Part shown: positions 1 to 12,432 of the stretch, piece after piece
Position numbering within the stretch: the stretch's first letter is position 1
Layout: the number at the start of each line of letters is the position of its first letter
NCBI RefSeq assembly: GCF_036898095.1
Contig: NC_090725.1
Location: 205,582,763-205,646,762 of the forward strand
Reading direction: 5' to 3'
Source: Palaemon carinicauda
Taxonomy: Eukaryota; Arthropoda; Malacostraca; Decapoda; Palaemonidae
Length of the DNA stretch: 64,000 nucleotides
The notes under the pieces: model-generated
Told to the model about the DNA's origin: nothing
The model's database searches: none
Seen by the model: only the letters and a program-made list of their open reading frames with translations
Position numbers and translations under genes: made by a program

Positions 1-347
1 TGTGACCAAAACGGAGACGACAAAGAGAAGTCTCCCATTTTCCGGGCATCATGTTATACCTTACCCAACAAGGAGAAATCTTATTTTGTTTAACAATGAT
101 ATTTTTACATTTCCTTTGAGTATGTGTTAGATGGGGTGAACGTAGTTAAATTACATTTTCTCCGTTATGGTCCAGTATCAAGACGCCAATCTCATTAAAA
201 TGATTATCCAGCCCCTCCCCCTCCCTCCTTAGCTAAAATGGATGTTGGGCTCAGGTTAGTTATAGTTTTTGAGGTGAACTCGTTTCTCTTTTATGCATTG
301 TAGTTTCAACAGGAAATATTTATTAGCATCAGAATCTGTTGTAATGA
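1..347. other. Unique AT-rich DNA, no gene seen
   Basis: No open frame of note, no repeat structure and no recognised motif. Ordinary noncoding sequence. Confidence 0.6.
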
Positions 348-1017
<670 letters not shown>

Positions 1018-1190
1018 TCTTTATAACCCCCGAAAAAATAAGAGCCCCGTTGCTCGTTTATGAGGAGGTTTTACGACCCTCGAGTGCGGCTATCTTTCGC
1101 GGATCGCAAATTTCGCGACCATCTCGAGAATAATTGTAGATGATTTAAGCATCCAGCTGCTTGATGTTTATTACCCGCGGGTGATATGCT
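1018..1190. promoter_or_regulatory. CpG-rich island in AT-rich DNA, possible regulatory element
   Basis: About 170 bp stands out from its surroundings by many CpG steps (for example CTCGAG-type, TCGCGG, TCGCGACC and CCCGCGGG stretches) and by being free of simple repeats. It holds TTTATGAGG and TTTTACGAC, which resemble homeodomain (caudal/Abd-B type) sites. The composition is observed. A regulatory role is inference only, and no adjacent gene is visible. Confidence 0.25.
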
Positions 1191-1678
1191 AAGAAAGACA
1201 AGGAAATATCTTTTTACATTTGAGGCGAATTAAAGACGATCTTTAATAACTAGTTTTGCTTTGTTATAGTGACAATGGGGTCGTTCTGATGCCAGTGAGG
1301 CTAATGATGATGGCAGAAATTAGATGTTGAAGGAGGGAAGGACGAAGAATAATCGGAGTAAATAAAGGTTTGGGAAATTGTCAGAAAGCAGGTAAATGGA
1401 GTTAAGAATTGGCCTGGTACTAAATTATATTGTATTTCTGTCAGTCACGCCGATAGGTAAAACTGCTTACCTGGGAGTCAGAACTGTATTTCCTTGCAAG
1501 GGTTTGAGGGAGCTAGGAAAATGAAGTAAGGAGAATAGGAAAATGGGACTTGACCTCGAAAAAGGAAATACTCCTCGTAAAAGAGGACATCCCATGGGAA
1601 TTGTTTTGGGATGAATTATGTTGCCGAGCCAATCAACTTGTTGGAGTCTAGATGTTTCCTACTGTATAACTGTATAAA
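1191..1678. other. Noncoding DNA
   Basis: Purine-rich but non-repetitive sequence. No frame, motif or repeat recognised. Confidence 0.55.
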
Positions 1679-1784
1679 TTTCGATCAACTGGTAAATGTA
1701 TAAAGTATGAAATACTTCAGTAATAATTTTGTTTCGATCAACTGGTAAATGTATAAAGTATGAAATACTTCAGTAATAATTTTG
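1679..1784. repeat. Perfect 53-bp tandem duplication
   Basis: Positions 1679-1731 and 1732-1784 are identical 53-bp copies beginning TTTCGATCAACTGG. Identity over the whole unit implies a recent duplication, or possibly an assembly artefact. Confidence 0.95.
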
Positions 1785-2191
1785 TTTTGTAAATTGCTTT
1801 GTAGTTAAAATCTGAATGGTGCAGTGGGGATTATGCAAATCAACCTTATAGCATATAATATTATAAAATATAAGGGATATTCTTGTAAAAGAGAGAAGGT
1901 TGCGGAAATCATGAGCAGTAAAAAAGAAAAAAAAAAGAGAGAGGAGGTAATTCCAGAGATTTGGAGTTTTTTTTAGAATTGGCATATTGGATGGGTTTAT
2001 ATTGGTGATTCTAAAAGACATTTTCAGAATAGCATAATATTTGGTTATCAATACCATATTCACTAACTCGTCTAAAATCATTAACAGGCAGAGTTGTACT
2101 GTACCTCCAATTGGGGCATTTGTTTAGTATTTTCGTTGGGTGTGTAATTTAAACTTGGTAGCCTGACTTTGATGTGTTATATTATTGCAAG

Positions 2192-2237
<46 letters not shown>

Positions 2238-2276
2238 TATAAATTTATATATATATATATATAATGTATGTATAAA

Positions 2277-2318
<42 letters not shown>

Positions 2319-2326
2319 TATGTATG

Positions 2327-2408
<82 letters not shown>
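2192..2408. repeat. (AT)n microsatellite, compound
   Basis: Long (TA)n runs interrupted by short variants (TATGTATAAATATT and similar). Confidence 0.95.
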
Positions 2409-2411
<3 letters not shown>

Positions 2412-3060
2412 GTGGTATATTGATGTGTGTATTAGTCACAATCAGTCTAGAATGGCATTTATATGGATTTAGCCCTAGTAACAGTATATGAAAAATACTC
2501 GTTCTTTTAAAGGAAAATTTAGTTACCATTTAGACATGGTCGTCATAATTCTTCTCAGCTGTTGGACTACTGTGTCAAGAAGAAAATTTGGCTCATTGGC
2601 AACTGTAGGTGTGCTTATTTGAAGAATGATGATATTTGGAGAAGGCATAGATCACATTTAATTGAAATAATTATACTCATCAATAGAAGATTAATGTAAT
2701 TTGTAAAAGAAATCATTTATGGTACAAATCTGGAACACGAATGGGAGGCTATCCTCAAATCTGTACTCTTTGGTGTACACTTTAGCACTCCTTATCCAAT
2801 GGAATAAAAAGCATATAGCAATGAGAAACTTAATTTTCTTCATCCTTTGGTACTGCAGAAATACGAATATTTTATTTGATTGTAATTTTTGTTTCGAAGT
2901 AGACCCAATTTTTTTTTAACTCTTTAGTTAGAACAGATTTTTTTTTCATATCTAATGTCTCTCCATTACGTAAATCTGGATGCGGTACCGTTTGTCCTGC
3001 CACTCCCCCCCCCCCCCCCGCGCCGTTTCTATAACCAAACGTAGTATCTAAAGTTGTTCA
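2409..3060. other. Noncoding DNA with a poly-C run
   Basis: No gene seen. A C homopolymer of about 17 lies near 3003-3019, followed by GCGCC. Homopolymers of this length are error-prone in assemblies. Confidence 0.55.
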
Positions 3061-3129
3061 ACTTTGTTGGCAAATATCTGAATGAATATGATGATAGTAA
3101 TCTTTTTGAGTTTGCTGTTTGACATGACT

Positions 3130-3480
3130 TTTACAGGGTTCTTGATCTTCTGGTGTACAGATATCCCTAGATTCTGATCATGATGTTCATACGATTGATC
3201 TTGATTTTAGCGCTGTTCCTGATCGTGTTAACTAAATGTTCATTTTTTTTTTTATGGGAGTTGGTGGACATTTTCTTAGAAGTGTATCTGAATTTTTATC
3301 CAATAGGTTACGAAAAGTAGTTTATGAGGAGCAACTTAGCGACTAAATTATTTTTTTCTCTGGCGTTCCTAAGGCTAGTGTATCCTTTACATTTTTACCA
3401 CATACGCATATGTTGGCCATGAAACAATTTTTACTGCTAATACAGAAGACGCTACACTGTCTTTTTTTTTTCTTTTTTTT
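3130..3480 (+). pseudogene. Relic of non-LTR retrotransposon reverse transcriptase (CR1/Jockey-like)
   Basis: Decayed plus-strand frames read as consecutive RT blocks. At about 3183-3232 a peptide IDLDFSAVPDRVN matches the motif A region (LDFSAAFDRVNHE type). From 3254 the peptide MGVGGHFLRSVSEFLSNR follows, then KVVYEEQLSD and a stop. Near 3360-3385 SGVPKASV corresponds to the motif B block (SGVPQGSVLGP). Stops and frame changes separate the blocks, so the copy is dead. The YADD motif is not preserved. It looks like the same broad family as the relic near 51.3-52.6 kb. The family call comes from recalled motif patterns, not alignment. Confidence 0.7.
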
Positions 3481-3689
3481 TTTGACCTCAACTCCTAGGT
3501 CATTGTAACCGTCCCACTCAAATCATTTGATTAGAAATGTTTCTTTAATAACGTGTAACTTTGTTTAGAGTCTTGGGTGTCATTCTTGAATGCATTTTTG
3601 GAAAAATGCGTTCTGTATCTTCCTTTCATAAAGATCGATAAATCAAGATATCAATATCTGACACCATCGTTTACTTAGCCCATTGTGAA

Positions 3690-4175
3690 TTCTAAACATA
3701 ATTACCTCCGCCAACGAAGTTGGAAGGAAATTTGTTACCCGATATTTGTGTGTTTGTTTGTGTGTGCGTGTGGGTTTGTGAACATTTTCCTAGCCACAAT
3801 TTTAATCTGGAAACGATTTAATTTTGGAAGGTCAAGGTCAAAGGTCAAGGTCACACTTAAGCAAAATGTCCAATTCAGGTAATCAGCCATAAGTTTGGAC
3901 ATCGTTGTCACAGACACTTCAAACTTGGTTCATATTTGAGTGTATGAAAATCCACGCCAGTTAATGCATGTTAAGGTCGAAGGTCAATTTTGTGTCCGAG
4001 GTCAAGGTCAAGGAAAAGGTCAAATTCCGGTCATCAACTATACGGTCATAATTTCATTCGTAAAGTAACGAGACTTGCACGGATTTTAAACTGTTATGTA
4101 AAAAGCTGGAATTTATTAAATTTTGGCAAGTCAAAAGGCAAGGTCACGGACGAGTAAAATGTAACTCTCACGCAA
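3690..4175 (+). repeat. Dispersed repeat starting CCTCCGCCAACGAAGTTGG, rich in AGGTCA
   Basis: The opening CCTCCGCCAACGAAGTTGG and the tandem 'AAGGTCAAGGTCA' blocks are a pattern I recall from repeats of many marine invertebrates. It is noncoding. Four AGGTCA hexamers lie at 3829-3853, and more AGGTCA or GGTCA copies at about 3975-4060 and 4140. The end near 4175 is approximate. Whether it is a MITE or another class cannot be decided here, because no terminal inverted repeat was located. Confidence 0.5.
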
Positions 4176-4389
4176 TAAGCCATTTGTTCTTCATGGTGCT
4201 GATTTTTTTTTTCTTTTTTTTTTGGCATTCAGACCTTTCACCAATAGTAAGAACTATGCTCTCAATTCCAACCGTCATTACTTATCTAGCGAAAGATTTA
4301 ATACTTACATTATATACTATATTCTTTGAGTATAGCAAAATTAAAGACGTTTATAAATTTATTTCAGTTGCCATTCTGTGTTTGTGTGT

Positions 4390-4414
4390 GTATTATATTT
4401 ATATATATACATAA

Positions 4415-4485
<71 letters not shown>

Positions 4486-4558
4486 GTAATTTGCATGCAT
4501 ATATATATGTATATACAATTTATAGGTATGTATGTATGTGTATAACATACTCACTATG

Positions 4559-4644
<86 letters not shown>

Positions 4645-4722
4645 ATATGTATTTATTTGTATGCGTATTTTGTATGTGTGTGTATCATGCACATATGATT
4701 ATGTGTATAATATATGTATATA

Positions 4723-4766
<44 letters not shown>

Positions 4767-4780
4767 TTATATATATGTAC

Positions 4781-4842
<62 letters not shown>
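4390..4842. repeat. Compound (AT)n/(GT)n microsatellite at the left edge of the array
   Basis: Several (TA)n blocks with (TG)n and TATG variants. Around 4687-4705 the text TGCACATATGATTATGTGTA matches 16,733-16,753, marking the approximate left boundary of the tandem array. Long isoleucine/tyrosine frames here are repeat artefacts. Confidence 0.9.
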
Positions 4843-4845
<3 letters not shown>

Positions 4846-5563
4846 GCGCCATGACTAGGCAGTAGCACAAATTCACAAATGGATTTTAAAGCCATTTAAG
4901 CGTTACTATGATAATTCTAACCTGGACTTGCCAGTTGAAATAACGCTTAAATAAATTCTTTGCCTCTGGTCAATTATGAAATTATCATGGCATAATGGAG
5001 CTTAATGGATATAAATTTTGATGTTATCCTGTTAATTTTGTTCAATAATTGTATTCCATTATTTTAGAAAGGAGGTTAATTCACAATGAACGCTGAATAC
5101 CAAATCAAGTCGGAATTAGTAGTCAGCGCATTTGCTATGAATAATTGATGCGCGGGACGAATAAATATGGAAAAAGAAACTATATTAGGGAATTAAATAT
5201 TTATGACGTTGAATTGATTGGAGGCCGTTCGATTTTCGCTTGTTTTCATTTTTCTCCATTTCTTTTATCTCTGTTTTATGAGATATTATTTATTTTGTAT
5301 CACAATAGTATCATAAGAATTGTCATAGTAATTGTCTTTGTTAACAGAGGTGTCAGTTTTGAGTATTACTATTAACCATTTTATTATGAATGTTTATTAT
5401 AATTACTGATATTGTCTGTAATTTTTTCCTAATCGCCTTTTGTCTTTATTTTGGTTGTTAATCTAGTTTAAGAGCACATTTTCATTCCTCTGTAAGCGGT
5501 ATATTTGCCAAACTTGAGGGTGATTATTTCTCACACTTTCATTTAAAAGTTTGTCTCAAACCA

Positions 5564-5963
5564 GTGTTTATTTATTCGTTCTCTTTGCACGTCCCTTCCG
5601 TTTTCTGTTGCAGTGATCTCGCACCAACAAGGTGTTTTTTTTTTCTTTTTCTTTTTTTTTTTACGGGATACTTCTTGCTTTTGGGTCGTGGAAAACTTTA
5701 CCCATTCCGTGTTTGGATGTATCTGATGACGTCCATTCTCTCAACATGTCTCGGGTTGTGACAGCATGTGCAGTGGGAGGGGAATTGCAGGCCATTTTGC
5801 AACGGCCTTGCGCTTGCAATACGAAATATTGCTAAAAGATGAGTATTCAAAATGCTGGCTGTCAACAGGAATAGTGTTATTGCTTTTAACCTTTTTTTCT
5901 TCCCTCTCTTCCAGCCGATTTCTGTATTCATATGAAGTTAAACCTCTACGGACAGATGGCTAA
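5564..5963 (+). other. Unit 1 counterpart of a 168-codon open frame; frame broken
   Basis: The homologous DNA in unit 2 (17,449-17,955) is open for 168 codons. Here homopolymer-T differences near 5633-5662 and an extra base near 5799 change the frame, and AGATGAG replaces AGACGAG. Loss of the frame in a close duplicate argues against a protein gene. Confidence 0.5.
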
Positions 5964-6579
5964 ATATATTTTTAGCAAAATAAAACTTTTTTTTTCTGTA
6001 TGTATTGCACTTTGTTGATGTTACCTCCTCCACTGGACTATTTTCTAGTATTGGCATTTCTTTGTAACTGTTATTTTAATTACGATCATCGTATCTTTAT
6101 TTTTGTCATGGAGCCTTTGGTTGCTGCTGTGATTATTGTTTATTGTAGATCGTAAAATTCCACAAATATCGTTTTAAGTTCGATCAAAGTCAGGAGCTTT
6201 CACACCTTCTCCCAGGTGCACCATCAGGTGAAGAATGAGACAAATAGCAGATGTTCTCAAAAGTCAACTAAGAGAAAATTGACAATAATCAAGGCAGAAG
6301 TCAAAGTTAAAGGATTGAATATTAAGATAATTAGGTAGCTTCTTAAGATTCACCTGGTAACTATAATGGTTATTGTCTTTTTCTTCATAGTTGATTAAAT
6401 ACAGAGTTGATTTGTGATGCTTCATCACAATCATACGAACTTTACGTGTTTGTGGGTTATAGTTCTGAAATTAGAAAGGAATTTTTTTAATACCTACAAT
6501 TTGTAACATTCTAGATAATTTTTTCATGATTAAGATGATATATTTTTTTATAAATTAGATTCAGTAGCCTGTGTCTATA

Positions 6580-6591
6580 GGATATATATAC

Positions 6592-6651
<60 letters not shown>
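6580..6651. repeat. (AT)n microsatellite
   Basis: Pure (TA)n after GGATATATATACTGTACATA. The counterpart in unit 2 is 18,570-18,783, which is much expanded. Confidence 0.95.
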
Positions 6652-6653
<2 letters not shown>

Positions 6654-6868
6654 CAGAATGACAGATAATACACTGATATTAAGAATGATAGAATGGGTCC
6701 CTAGTTATTGCAAGAGAAGCAGAAGAAAGAAAAGACTATGAATTGACGAACTAAATAAGTTTGCTAGTGTGGACTGATTTAGAAAGTCCATAAACACATG
6801 CCAGTGGAAGGACATGTCTTAGGCCTTTGTTCTGCAGTGGACTATTAACGATTGATGATACTAATGAT

Positions 6869-6986
<118 letters not shown>

Positions 6987-7077
6987 AAATGGAAACTCCA
7001 TATCCTACCCAATGCCTAATCTTTTTTTATTTTCTTAAGTCTGTATTCAGTGTGTATTTGATTTTACTAAAGTCAGC

Positions 7078-7081
<4 letters not shown>

Positions 7082-7141
<60 letters not shown>
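7082..7141. repeat. (CT)n microsatellite
   Basis: Uninterrupted CT repeat, conserved in position in unit 2 (27,905-27,964). Serine/leucine and arginine/glutamate frames across it are artefacts. Confidence 0.95.
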
Positions 7142-7143
<2 letters not shown>

Positions 7144-7635
7144 CTGCTATGCCTTTAGTACGTTTAATCACACAGTCTCCATTTATTTCCGCCTTGTATC
7201 GTATCGCTGAGACGGTCAATGGAGTCAATGAAAGACTTCTTAATGGTGTTCCGGAGGCAGGAAGTCGGTGGTTACCCCTTCCCTCCCTACTTCCTTCACT
7301 TTGGTCCCTTATCCACTCCTTAGTCCTGTCTGGTAAAGGGCTTTGTACATTGCGTTCTCCTGGGGTTTGAGTCATAAATTGCCAGTCGTTGATTTACTTG
7401 AAACAAACTGGTAGTTCTTCGTGACCCACGAATATTTTTTTCTTTTCTTTTCTATCACCCGTTATGCTGAATTAAATTGCTGTGGTGTTGATTCGTGGTA
7501 AGTAAATTTTGTAAATCAAATCGCCTGAAATTACATATAAAAATCAGGTTATATATCAGTTTAGTGAGATCTGTGTTATAATATTAAGATGAGTCATGGT
7601 ATGACAATAAGATATTATCGTAGAAATTTGTGTAT

Positions 7636-7965
7636 ATTTGAGAACAAAGTCTTCAGAAGAATATTGGAAGTTAAATGGCAGGACACAATTAAAAAATAAA
7701 CTATAAGAGGGATTACTGCAGTGTCATTTGTGGATGTTAGTTCATGGTGAGAAGATGAGATTGTTTGGTCATACTCTTCGCACTCCCCAAGAGAGATTGG
7801 TTCTCCAAACTTTTAACTAGGAACCAGAAGAATTGGAAGACATAGGCCTGAAGCGTGAAGTAGGAGATGATGGATGGAAAAGTATTAATTTAGATTCTCA
7901 GGATATAGACGACTGGCGAAATCTACTAGAGTCCCTTTGCGTCAATAGGCTTAGGAGGAGACGAT
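7636..7965 (+). pseudogene. C-terminal relic of a non-LTR retrotransposon ORF2 (copy 1)
   Basis: Interrupted plus-strand frames read FENKVFRRILEVKWQDTI, later MRLFGHTLRTPQERL, then DDWRNLLESLCVNRLRRR. Known LINE ORF2 C-termini (RTE, CR1 and I-like types) follow the same order: a K-x-RRILGIKWQD block, a GH-x-LR-x-P-x-ER block and a final WR...L.RR block. Internal stops show it is dead. The unit 2 copy at 28,463-28,800 keeps about 45 extra bases (GLPRHTWL-like region), so this copy also has a deletion. Clade assignment is uncertain. Confidence 0.6.
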
Positions 7966-8099
7966 GATGATGTAATAATGGTATGATGTCGAATGATCAA
8001 TGCATTTTTCCAGAGGATAGTTTGCTCAGAGTTGAACTATACTGCTCACAGTTTGATAGGCATCATAGGTGCTTTTGTAGACATATTAAAAGTACATAT

Positions 8100-8871
8100 T
8101 GTTACTGCTCTTGATACCCAATATACTGTCAAATGATACGCAGTCAGTGACGAACCTCATTTCTACGTGGATTTCCTAACTTTAAATGAGCGTCCAACCT
8201 CACTTTTCTCACTTTCACTTAAAGGTCATTGTTTCAGTTCAGACATGTTGTATTAATTGCTGGTGAAGGATTAGAGCTTTCATTACCCTTGGCCATACAT
8301 TTAACACTAGCAATGCCTCCACAACGCCTTAGACGTCGTTTGACATCCGAGCAATTGGGTAGAAGCATTAGAATACATGTACTGGAATCTGTGTTTTCAT
8401 AAGGTCGTGTTGGCAATGCACTTACCTCAGCATTGTTAATAGGACGTAGAATTATCATAAGGCTTTTGGTGTGACAGCATACTGTTATGGGGTGGTCATC
8501 AGAGGTCGACTACACAACGAAAAGAACACTTAATCACAGATCAGGCACAACGCCATCACTTTTGGACAGCTACGTTCTTGTGAAATGACCTCCTGAATGC
8601 CTCGGGTGTGATTGTATCCACCAGACATTTTCGTATTTTGCAGAGCTATAACCATTGTTAGTAGAATACAATAACTAGGCACAGTTAAAAACTGTGATTA
8701 GAGTTCGTTTCCTTTCTTTTTAATTTAGAATATTGGGGAATTCCTGTTTTTTTTTAATATTGAATTACTAATAGTTGTCCTTTTCTCTTGATATATGTAA
8801 ATTTAAATAACACACAAACTTGTATAATCATAGATAGCATTGAGTTTTGACAGATTTGCATCCTTTTAGAG
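8100..8871. other. Array block without recognised gene (copy 1)
   Basis: Reappears at about 28,801-29,600. An open frame of 75-80 codons exists on each strand in both copies (8234-8458 minus; 28,938-29,183 plus), but I recognise no family. In unit 1 about 130 bp (7,951-8,083) precede this block that are absent from unit 2. Confidence 0.45.
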
Positions 8872-10029
8872 TTTTCTAAAATTTTCAGGGAAATCTATTA
8901 AGCCTGGTAAGAACTGGAACTTTGTACTCAAAATAATTGTTTCACATTATTCATATCGCACTTTTCCAGATTAATAGGTATATTTTTTAGTTTTATCTTT
9001 AGCCCCAGAGGGAAAAGACGTTAAAAGTGTGATGTGATTGAAAAATGGAGGTGCATTATTGATACCATTTTCCTTTGCCATGAGATCTTTTATGAGATAA
9101 AAATTTTATCAATGCCTAGTTTTCCCCCTCAAACGGTATACCTCGGTGACTGATATAATTCATTATAAAATACGAATAATATCAAGCGGTAATGCGTAAT
9201 AAAATCATCATTCTTTTAAATAGAATTAGGGGATATAGTTCTTTCTTATATCTGCATGTTTTAGACTCCAATTAAAAACGTCTTTTTCATTCAGGCAATC
9301 TCACAAAAGCTTGATATGATACAAGAGAACGTGGCATTTTTAGTGTAGAAAAAAGTATAAACTTTTGGTATGCAAATGAGATGATTTTCTCCGAAAAGAC
9401 TGTGAGTTTGTGAATATATGATTGCTGATTCTACTGTGTCGTGAATACACTATTTTGCATGATTTGATTCCGACGGTTATTTTTGCAGTGTGATTTATGT
9501 TGATTTTACACTGATGCCTTGTATCTGTTGTTTTCCCTTGCTTGTATTTTATCTCCTGCAGTATTTTATTCAAATGAGACTTTAGGAAAATCCATTGCCT
9601 AAGTTCCTGGGCCTTTTAAATTGCTTTACTTATTTTCATTCTTAGGACGGGTTACAATTATGCTTATATTTGTAACGCTAAACTTGCGTGGATTCAAGTA
9701 TTTTCCCATTTTCACTTGATATCCTACAATATAGAGTGCTGAAATACAAATTGTTTCTTTACTTCTTACGGAATATATGTCCATATTTACTATAGTAATT
9801 TTACGTATGTGATGAAAAATAACGCGTTTTACTTTGCATACGTACTAAAAAGCTATATAATACTTGAAAGTTAAACACGATTTTTTACCCCAGAGCAATA
9901 TTGCTGTTGTGGTTCTTTCTCCTGCGTTGAGGAAACACTGGTAGGTATAATTGAATGAAATGAAGATTTCGCTTGTTATTTGCTTGATTTTTTTTTATCC
10001 CTGTTTGCTTAGTAATAAAGACGTAAGGC

Positions 10030-10032
<3 letters not shown>

Positions 10033-10101
<69 letters not shown>
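10033..10101. repeat. (TC)n microsatellite in C1
   Basis: Uninterrupted. Counterparts lie at 13,602-13,680 (C2) and 30,767-30,846 (C3). Confidence 0.95.
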
Positions 10102-10105
<4 letters not shown>

Positions 10106-11188
10106 AAGAAATTTTATATGTGACGTTTATGTATGTTTTCGTTATTTAGCTTGCCATCCGTGACACTGGCATCCACTTCCCTTTTTTGTTTTCTCATATA
10201 CGTTTGTTTTTCCCAGGTTTAATTTCACTTCGTCTCTGGTATTTACTCTTTCATCTGCATCAGTGTTTTTCGTTTTTCATGTATTTACTCTCCCAAAGGT
10301 ATAGAATTTATTTTGTTCTACCTGTCTCTGCTTGCTTTTGTAACCTTTGAGAAGTATTTGAGTATTTGTTTGTGTCAGTAGCGTTTGTATTTGCTTTTTT
10401 TGTGTAGCTTGTATGTGTTTCTTTAATGACAGGCTGCTATGTTATTTTTTCTGTTTTCAACAGAGTTTATTTGTGCTTGTACGAGTTTTCGAGTTGGTTG
10501 GTAATCTCTCAGCTGAAAAGCCACTATTCCGAATCTTCCTTTATTATGCTAGAAATATAGTTTTGTAACGATAAGAATAATTGGCATGCTTACTACGCCA
10601 TATTTTATGCAAAAAATATGCTTAGTATGCCCCTATTCTGTTTTGTAGTGTAATTTTTTTATCTGGTATGACAACAATTTATTGTAGTTTTTGGAAAATG
10701 CTTTATTACTTTTTTGTTATAGTCATGTCAACTACTAACTAGGAATTAAACCTTGCAAATGGCCTAAAATTGATTTTGCAAAATAATTATTGTTTTGCAA
10801 ACTCCCTAAGGATGGTCTTTTATTAAATTCTATTATTAATGGATTTTATCAGGAACGTATCGAGAGAGACCAAAGACAAAGTAGCTCACACGCTTTTCTC
10901 CTAACTTATTTTTCATCCACCGGTACAAAATATTTAAATAATTATATTTCGATCGTCCTTCCTCTTCTAAACAATTTATCTTCCTATCTCTTTCTTTTTT
11001 ATTTGTTTTGTATCCACTTGTTATTTCCTTACCTATCTCCTATTTCACCTTAATTAGTCAATTCCTCCAGATCGGTTTCGTAGATGACAGCGGTCTGGTT
11101 AAAGTTTCCTTTATGAATAAATAAAAATATAATAATTTATATTATGTGATTGGCGAAGACAGTTCACACAAAACAGATGATACACCAA

Positions 11189-11507
11189 TTACAAGAAAGT
11201 GTAATTCTTTAATTGCCGAGAAATCGTAGATACATACAGTAGGTTTCCTGTCGACAAGTCAAACCGAAAAGGGATTAGATGAAGATTCATTTGGCTGTAT
11301 CCAAATTGCTTGTTGCTGTTGTGATTGCATACAACCGGAATTGGTTTTCCCAAGGGCGTCATTTTCCTCTGGGATAGAACGTTGTGGTCGTGTCCTGCAA
11401 AGCACGACATCAGATTTCAAAGCCCCCAGAGATATTTGCTCTGTTTTGTCACTTGGACTCGTCGAATGCCATGATTTTTTCTTTAATTCTTTGTAGTTTG
11501 TGTTCAT
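11189..11507 (-). other. Best-preserved patch of the threefold block (copy C1); two overlapping short minus frames
   Basis: A 73-codon frame (11,189-11,410) and an overlapping 82-codon frame (11,259-11,507) are open here. Equivalent frames occur in C2 (14,756-14,977) and C3 (31,989-32,192). A CTTTGCAG splice-acceptor-like string lies in the minus strand. Differences among the copies alter amino acids in both frames, so there is no sign of purifying selection. It is probably noncoding but could be an exon relic. Confidence 0.25.
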
Positions 11508-12263
11508 TGTTTTATTTTAGTTCTCTTTACAAAAATTCTAGTCTTCGCTGCTTAAGAGATTCTCTTTTCATTAATATAATTAAAAATAATCCTTTTATAT
11601 CTTTACCACTCTCCCTATAGTTATTCGCTTGACGCTGCAATATCTTCTCTCTTTCTCTCTCCATCTCTTTGTTATTGTCTGTTAAACGTTGGGTACAATC
11701 TAGGTACGCGTAAGTCCGTGAATTGTGCTCTTGGATCTTCTCATATTCGTATTTTAACAAAAAATTTAGAGCCATTATATGAAAAGTAAATAAGAGGAAA
11801 ATGTAATGCCTTTGTTCACTGTTTCCCTGATTTTTTCATTCGAGATTGATATGAATAAGTGACCTTCACCGGAATTTTAGGAAATAGGGCCATAGCACTG
11901 CACCCCTCAGTATGGGATCACCTTCGTCCAACCCCACCGGCGATGATTAGACGATATATAAAAAAAAGTATATAGACTCATGACATTCTGTGCCAAATAT
12001 CTGCAGAGAAGTTGCAGTACATTGTGGTAATGATAACATTAGGACAAGAAAAAAGTGTGGATCGGAAGTTTTAGGGGAGGTTTTGTCACGTTGAATGGAG
12101 GACGATTGGCTGGCGTGAATGGAGTGGGTAGGGAGTCGATACAGTTTGTGACCTTTGTGTGTCTGCATGTGAAGCTGCTGGGTCTGAGGATTTCTACTGG
12201 ATGACCGTGACAGAAAACTGTCTTGCTTTTCCTAACTATCTTCCATGTTGAAAAATTTCAATA

Positions 12264-12269
12264 TGGTAA

Positions 12270-12344
<75 letters not shown>

Positions 12345-12361
12345 ATGTGTATATATGTATA

Positions 12362-12422
<61 letters not shown>

Positions 12423-12432
12423 GTGTGTGTGT
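12264..12432. repeat. (AT)n(TG)n(AT)n microsatellite at the C1/C2 junction
   Basis: Joins the end of C1 to the start of C2. This is a plausible site for the unequal exchange that produced the internal duplication. Confidence 0.9.

Larger units (their letters stand above)
8872..12432. repeat. Internal duplication copy C1 of unit 1
   Basis: Starts GTTTTCTAAAATTTTCAGGG and is followed by the same start at 12,433. It ends in an (AT)n/(TG)n tract. Compared with copy C2 it lacks about 255 bp corresponding to 15,471-15,726. It contains (TC)n at 10,033-10,101 and the conserved patch at 11,189-11,507. No gene recognised. Confidence 0.85.

Noticed and set aside
4326..4844. Long frames of alternating Ile/Tyr (here 172 codons; similar ones at 2,185, 12,223, 16,160, 18,544, 27,668, 40,220, 41,094, 44,896 and 55,536)
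   Set aside because: They are translations of (AT)n microsatellites, open on both strands and in all phases; not genes.
7073..7375. Frames rich in Arg/Glu or Ser/Leu (also at 9,951, 13,564, 30,731, 33,414, 41,561, 48,109, 54,104)
   Set aside because: Artefacts of (CT)n/(GA)n tracts.
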